Shown one piece after another: positions 10,800 to 13,859 of a stretch of 13,859 bases of DNA. The position numbers were made by a program, and so were the translations under genes. Source of the stretch: Pseudomonadota bacterium (GTDB taxonomy: Bacteria; Pseudomonadota; Gammaproteobacteria; Enterobacterales; Enterobacteriaceae); the NCBI GenBank assembly GCA_023425455.1, contig JAFACP010000363.1:1-13859 (forward strand), written 5' to 3'. The notes beneath the pieces are model-generated. The model was given only the letters and a program-made list of their open reading frames with translations. It was not told where the DNA came from and made no database searches. Positions within the stretch are counted from its first letter, which is position 1. Each line of letters opens with the position of its first letter.

Positions 10800-10819
10800 A
10801 AAAACAGCGAAAAGAGCCA

Positions 10820-10943
10820 CAGAGTTATTAGCTGGACATCTGGCAATTACACAGCACAAAAATAATGCATAAGTATCATTATTTCGTTCTCGGTAATATT
10901 TGATATGGGAAAAAGGCGGAAATTCCTGTGACAGGAAAAAAGC
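10820..10943. promoter_or_regulatory. AT-rich Lrp-type control zone of gcv
   Basis: This AT-rich stretch corresponds to about -90 to -213 from the predicted start, where Lrp binds several sites in E. coli gcv. It contains an inverted repeat AAATAATG-N9-CATTATTT (10860-10884) and a perfect 15-bp palindrome TTCCTGTGACAGGAA (10923-10937). Lrp binding is inferred from position and composition only. Confidence 0.45.
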
Positions 10944-11002
10944 GACATTAGTTAATCTAATGCGAAAAATGGCGTGAAATTAGAATATTTCAAATGTTCC
11001 TA
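10944..11002 (-). promoter_or_regulatory. Upstream GcvA region (sites 1 and 2)
   Basis: Three CTAAT cores lie here. Two form a perfect dyad CATTAG-N5-CTAATG (10946-10962), and a third is at 10979-10983 on the minus strand. Relative to the predicted start they fall near -224 and -251, inside the -271 to -214 span that GcvA covers in E. coli. These distal sites are the ones needed for repression through looping with GcvR and Lrp. Confidence 0.7.
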
Positions 11003-11033
11003 TTTTCCCGCCCGGAAGACCGGAAAAATAAAC

Positions 11034-11049
11034 TGTGACGGGGGTCAAT
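11034..11049 (+). promoter_or_regulatory. CRP site upstream of gcvT
   Basis: TGTGA-N6-TCAAT matches 8 of the 10 conserved CRP bases. Its centre is about 311 bp before the predicted gcvT start; the E. coli gcv CRP site is centred near -313. The right half-site abuts and slightly overlaps the end of the ERIC element. Confidence 0.6.
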
Positions 11050-11159
11050 ACACAAAATTATTCACGTTGCATCAAGACGACAAGTCTGGAAGACCCCAGT
11101 CACTTACTCAGGTAAGTGACTGGGGTGAGCAGACGCAGCCAACGCAGAGGAAGTGAATG
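11047..11159. repeat. ERIC (IRU) element between ubiI and gcvT
   Basis: Bases 11110-11131 match the conserved ERIC central arm (the ERIC2 motif) at 20 of 22 positions, followed by GCAGCCAACGCA as in the ERIC consensus. The other side (11048-11085) aligns with the opposite ERIC end, for example TACACAAAATTATTC against TACCCAAAATAATTC. The copy is about 113 bp against the usual 127. It appears shortened at the ubiI side, where it runs up to the stop codon. The central palindrome is a perfect 15-bp stem (11093-11107 with 11112-11126, TCAG loop). In the transcript it would form a large hairpin right after ubiI and may define its 3' end, although there is no T-run. Confidence 0.85.
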
Positions 11160-12362
11160 TTAGCGCAGCCAGTCTGGCAGGTCGTTAAGCCCCATCGCCT
11201 GACGCAGCAGCTGAGGTTTGACGCCTGGCAGGGTATCAGCCAGCTTCAGACCGATGTCACGCAGCAGCTTTTTCGCCGGATTCGCCCCGGCAAACAGTTC
11301 GCGGAAACCCTGCATGCCCGCCAGCATCATTGCCGCGCTGTGCTTACGACTGCGTTCGTAGCGACGCAGGTAAAGATGCTGTCCAATATCCTTGCCTTCG
11401 CGGCGCAGACGACGCAGCTCTTCAGTCAGCTCTGCCGCATCCATAAAGCCAAGGTTAACCCCCTGACCTGCAAGAGGATGAATGGTGTGCGCCGCGTCGC
11501 CAATCAGCGCCAGCCGGTGGGCGGCAAACTGACGCGCGTAGCGGCCCGTCAGTGGGAATAGCTGGCGCTCGCTTTCAGGCGAGCACAACCCCAGACGGTT
11601 ATCAAACGCCACGCACAGCGCCTGGCTGAACGCCTCTGGCGTCGCCTCTGCCATCTCCTGCGCTTTTTGCGGTACCAGTGACCAGACGATAGAGCAGAGG
11701 TGCGGATCGGCCAGCGGTAAAAACGCCAGAATACCGTCGTTATGGAATACCTGACGCGCAATCCCGCCGTGCGGCTCCACGGTACGAATGGTAGCGACCA
11801 GCGCGTGGTGACGATAATCCCAGAAGGTTAATGGAATATCGGCCTTATTGCGCAGCCAGGAATTTGCGCCATCGGCGCCGACCACCAGGCGGGCGGTGAG
11901 CATCTCACCATTTTGCAGGGTAATAAACGCGTCATTCTCCCCCCATACAACCTGCTGGAGCTGCGCGGGCGCAATCAGCGTGACATCGCTGCAGGCCTGC
12001 GCTTTTTGCCACAGGGCGTGGTGGATCACGGCGTTCTCAATGATGTGACCGAGGTGGCTGTAGCCCATGCTTTCGTCATCAAACGCAATATGCCCGAAGC
12101 TGTCTTTGTCCCACACTTCCATGCCGTGATAGCAGCTGGCACGCCGGGCCACAATCTCTGACCACACGCCAAGGCGGTCAAGCAGCTTTTCGCTGGCCGC
12201 ATTTATCGCCGATACGCGGAGTTCCGGCGGCGCATCCTGGGCAACAGGCAGAGGCTGTTTTTGCTCAAGCACGGCCACACGCAAGCCGCTGCCCTGCAAA
12301 CCGCAGGCCAGCGCCAGTCCGACCATTCCGCCGCCGACAATGGCGACATCAACATTTTGCAC
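11160..12362 (-). CDS. ubiI: UbiI, FAD-dependent 2-octaprenylphenol hydroxylase
   Basis: UbiI (formerly VisC) is the aerobic monooxygenase that adds the C5 hydroxyl in ubiquinone synthesis, within the soluble Ubi complex. The 400 residues match E. coli. It begins MQNVDVAIVGGGMVGLAL, with the dinucleotide-binding GGGMVG at 10-15. It has the GADGANS motif near 165 and the ribityl-binding LIGDAAHTIHPLAGQGVNLG toward the C-terminus. The start is GTG at 12362, supported by AAGGAG eight bases upstream and by the alignment to E. coli; the nearby ATG at 12355 is out of frame. It starts 12 bp after the ubiH stop, so pepP-ubiH-ubiI form one operon. An ERIC element follows immediately. Confidence 0.97.
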   Translation of the reverse strand: MQNVDVAIVGGGMVGLALACGLQGSGLRVAVLEQKQPLPVAQDAPPELRVSAINAASEKLLDRLGVWSEIVARRASCYHGMEVWDKDSFGHIAFDDESMGYSHLGHIIENAVIHHALWQKAQACSDVTLIAPAQLQQVVWGENDAFITLQNGEMLTARLVVGADGANSWLRNKADIPLTFWDYRHHALVATIRTVEPHGGIARQVFHNDGILAFLPLADPHLCSIVWSLVPQKAQEMAEATPEAFSQALCVAFDNRLGLCSPESERQLFPLTGRYARQFAAHRLALIGDAAHTIHPLAGQGVNLGFMDAAELTEELRRLRREGKDIGQHLYLRRYERSRKHSAAMMLAGMQGFRELFAGANPAKKLLRDIGLKLADTLPGVKPQLLRQAMGLNDLPDWLR

Positions 12363-12374
12363 GGTGATAACTCC

Positions 12375-13553
12375 TTAACGCGCGACCCAACCAAGAGTCC
12401 GCTGCGCCAGCACGTCGCGTGCCGGAATGAATAATTCCATCGCCATGAGTCCGAGGTTGCGCCCCGCAACCAGCGGTGCCCAGCGATTCGCAAACAGATG
12501 AACCAGACCATCGGTCACGCCAATGGTGGCCTCTTTATCGGCCTGACGCCGCTTCTGGTAATGGCACAATACGCCATAGGCGCCGCAATCGTTCCCTTCA
12601 CGCCACGCCTGCGCCAGCGTTTCAGCAAGGCTCATCACATCGCGCAGACCCAGATTAAACCCCTGTCCGGCGATCGGGTGCAGCGTTTGCGCGGCGTTAC
12701 CGACCAGCGCCAGACGATGAGAGATGGATTGCGCCGCTGTGGTCAGCGAAAGAGGATAGACCGAACGTTTACCGGCCTGCGTGATCCGTCCGAGACGCCA
12801 GCCAAAGGCTTTTTGCAGCTCGGCGCAGAAACGGTCGTCGGACCAGGCCTGCACCCCGGCGGCACTGTCCTGAGGGTGGCACCACACCAGCGAGCAGCGG
12901 CCTTGCGACATCGGCAGCATCGCCAGCGGGCCATACCGGGTGAAACGTTCAAAGGCCCGGCCGTCGTGTGCCACCGCGGTTGAAACATTGGCGATAACGG
13001 CTATCTGATTGTACGGCTGCTGTTGCCATGCCACGCCGCACTGAGCCCCCAGCGCGGATCGTGAACCGTCAGCGGCCACCAGAAGCTGGCCTTCAAGCAA
13101 CGTTCCATCCTCCAGGGTTACGCTGACCGCCTCAGCACTGCGGCTAAAGCTGGCGACCCGCGCCGGACAGTGCAGGGTAACGCCAGGCGCATCCTGTAAC
13201 AACCGGAACAGGCGTAAGCCAACGTCATGCAGCTCAACCACCTGCCCCAGCGCCTCAATCCGGTAATCCTGCGCATCAAGGGTAACAAAACCCGCATGAC
13301 CGCGATCGCTGACGTGTACGGTATTAATTGCCGTTGCACACCCGGCGATCGCCTGCCAGATGCCGATGCGTGCAAGCTGCTGACACGTGCCCTGCGCCAG
13401 CGCTATCGCCCGGGAATCAAAGCCGGGGTGCTGTGTCGCCTGCGGTGAAACCGCCTCAACCAGATGGACCGGCAGCAGACCGTGGGTGAGCTGCGAAATG
13501 GCCAGCGCCAGCGTCGCCCCGGCCATCCCACCGCCTACGATAATGACGCTCAT
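12375..13553 (-). CDS. ubiH: UbiH, FAD-dependent 2-octaprenyl-6-methoxyphenol hydroxylase
   Basis: UbiH adds the C1 hydroxyl in aerobic ubiquinone synthesis and is a paralogue of the neighbouring UbiI. The 392 residues equal the E. coli protein. Motifs are MSVIIVGGGMAGATLAL with GGGMAG at 7-12, the VAADGSRSALG segment near 170, and ALVGNAAQTLHPIAGQGFNLG toward the C-terminus. The last has Asn where most relatives, including UbiI, have Asp (GN versus GD). To my memory E. coli UbiH has the same Asn, so it is a feature of UbiH rather than a lesion. The ATG at 13553 overlaps the pepP stop by four bases (ATGA), indicating translational coupling. Confidence 0.97.
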   Translation of the reverse strand: MSVIIVGGGMAGATLALAISQLTHGLLPVHLVEAVSPQATQHPGFDSRAIALAQGTCQQLARIGIWQAIAGCATAINTVHVSDRGHAGFVTLDAQDYRIEALGQVVELHDVGLRLFRLLQDAPGVTLHCPARVASFSRSAEAVSVTLEDGTLLEGQLLVAADGSRSALGAQCGVAWQQQPYNQIAVIANVSTAVAHDGRAFERFTRYGPLAMLPMSQGRCSLVWCHPQDSAAGVQAWSDDRFCAELQKAFGWRLGRITQAGKRSVYPLSLTTAAQSISHRLALVGNAAQTLHPIAGQGFNLGLRDVMSLAETLAQAWREGNDCGAYGVLCHYQKRRQADKEATIGVTDGLVHLFANRWAPLVAGRNLGLMAMELFIPARDVLAQRTLGWVAR

Positions 13554-13858
13554 GCGCGGGCCGCTGCCATCAGCGCCTCAATGTCGTCAGCGCGCTTCAC
13601 CACCGAGGCGGTCAGGTTCTCGTTCCCGCTCTCAGTGATCGCGATATCGTCTTCGATACGAATGCCAATCCCCCGGTATGCTTGCGGTACATCCGCGTCC
13701 GGCGCGATATACAGCCCCGGCTCAACGGTCAGCACCATGCCCGGCTCCAGCGGGCGCGAACGTTCAGGCCCGTAGCCGCCGACATCGTGTACATCAAGCC
13801 CCAGCCAGTGACTCAGGCCATGCATAAAGTACGGTCGAAGCGCATTCTCAGCAATCAG
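13550..13858 (-). CDS. pepP: PepP, Xaa-Pro aminopeptidase (C-terminal 102 codons only)
   Basis: PepP removes an N-terminal residue when proline is second. It is a dimanganese enzyme of the pitta-bread fold. Only the C-terminus is in the window; the 5' end is off the right edge. The frame reads LIAENALRPYFMHGLSHWLG onward with no interruption to a TGA that overlaps the ubiH start. Visible active-site residues, in E. coli numbering from memory, are the metal ligand His354 in HGLSHWLG, His361 in DVHD, metal ligand Glu383 in TVEPG, and metal ligand Glu406 in IRIEDD. It is the upstream partner of ubiH and ubiI in one operon, as in E. coli. Confidence 0.95.
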   Translation of the reverse strand: MIAENALRPYFMHGLSHWLGLDVHDVGGYGPERSRPLEPGMVLTVEPGLYIAPDADVPQAYRGIGIRIEDDIAITESGNENLTASVVKRADDIEALMAAARA

Positions 13859-13859
13859 G

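Overview
The window reads as chromosomal DNA of an enterobacterium close to Enterobacter, Klebsiella or Lelliottia. Nearly every protein is a full-length, close relative of a known Escherichia coli K-12 protein in the same order. The DNA is moderately GC-rich, and the intergenic repeats (an ERIC element and CCCTCTCC/GGAGAGGG hairpins) are of the enterobacterial kind. The genus is an inference.

Left part (1-2800): a 3'-truncated sdhE on the minus strand diverges from ygfZ on the plus strand across a 305-bp gap. ygfZ converges on yqfA (membrane protein of the hemolysin III/PAQR type), with a 13-bp perfect hairpin between them acting as a two-way terminator. yqfB (N4-acetylcytidine amidohydrolase) lies upstream of yqfA on the same minus strand.

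Middle part (2800-5300): a MurR/RpiR-family regulator diverges from yqfB and reads toward bglA (6-phospho-beta-glucosidase). The 116-bp gap before bglA holds a promoter candidate and a dyad at a CRP-like position. This small aryl-beta-glucoside module is the most accessory-looking part. It is followed by a hairpin and about 175 bp of unassigned DNA with coding-like codon use.

Right part (5300-13859): everything is on the minus strand. In transcription order it is pepP (only the C-terminal 102 codons), ubiH, ubiI (a tightly packed peptidase plus ubiquinone hydroxylase operon), an ERIC element, the gcv control region, gcvT-gcvH-gcvP (glycine cleavage T, H and P proteins), a strong terminator, then ygfF (SDR oxidoreductase). 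The gcv control region keeps the layout known from E. coli: a CRP site, three GcvA regions with CTAAT cores, an AT-rich Lrp zone, a weak promoter and a PurR box. Three hairpins sit between gcvH and gcvP.

Functionally the window joins one-carbon metabolism (GcvTHP, plus the GcvT-like folate protein YgfZ), aerobic respiration (SdhE, UbiH, UbiI) and beta-glucoside use. I found no previously undescribed system. The points worth a second look are in the non-coding DNA and the regulator-bglA pair.
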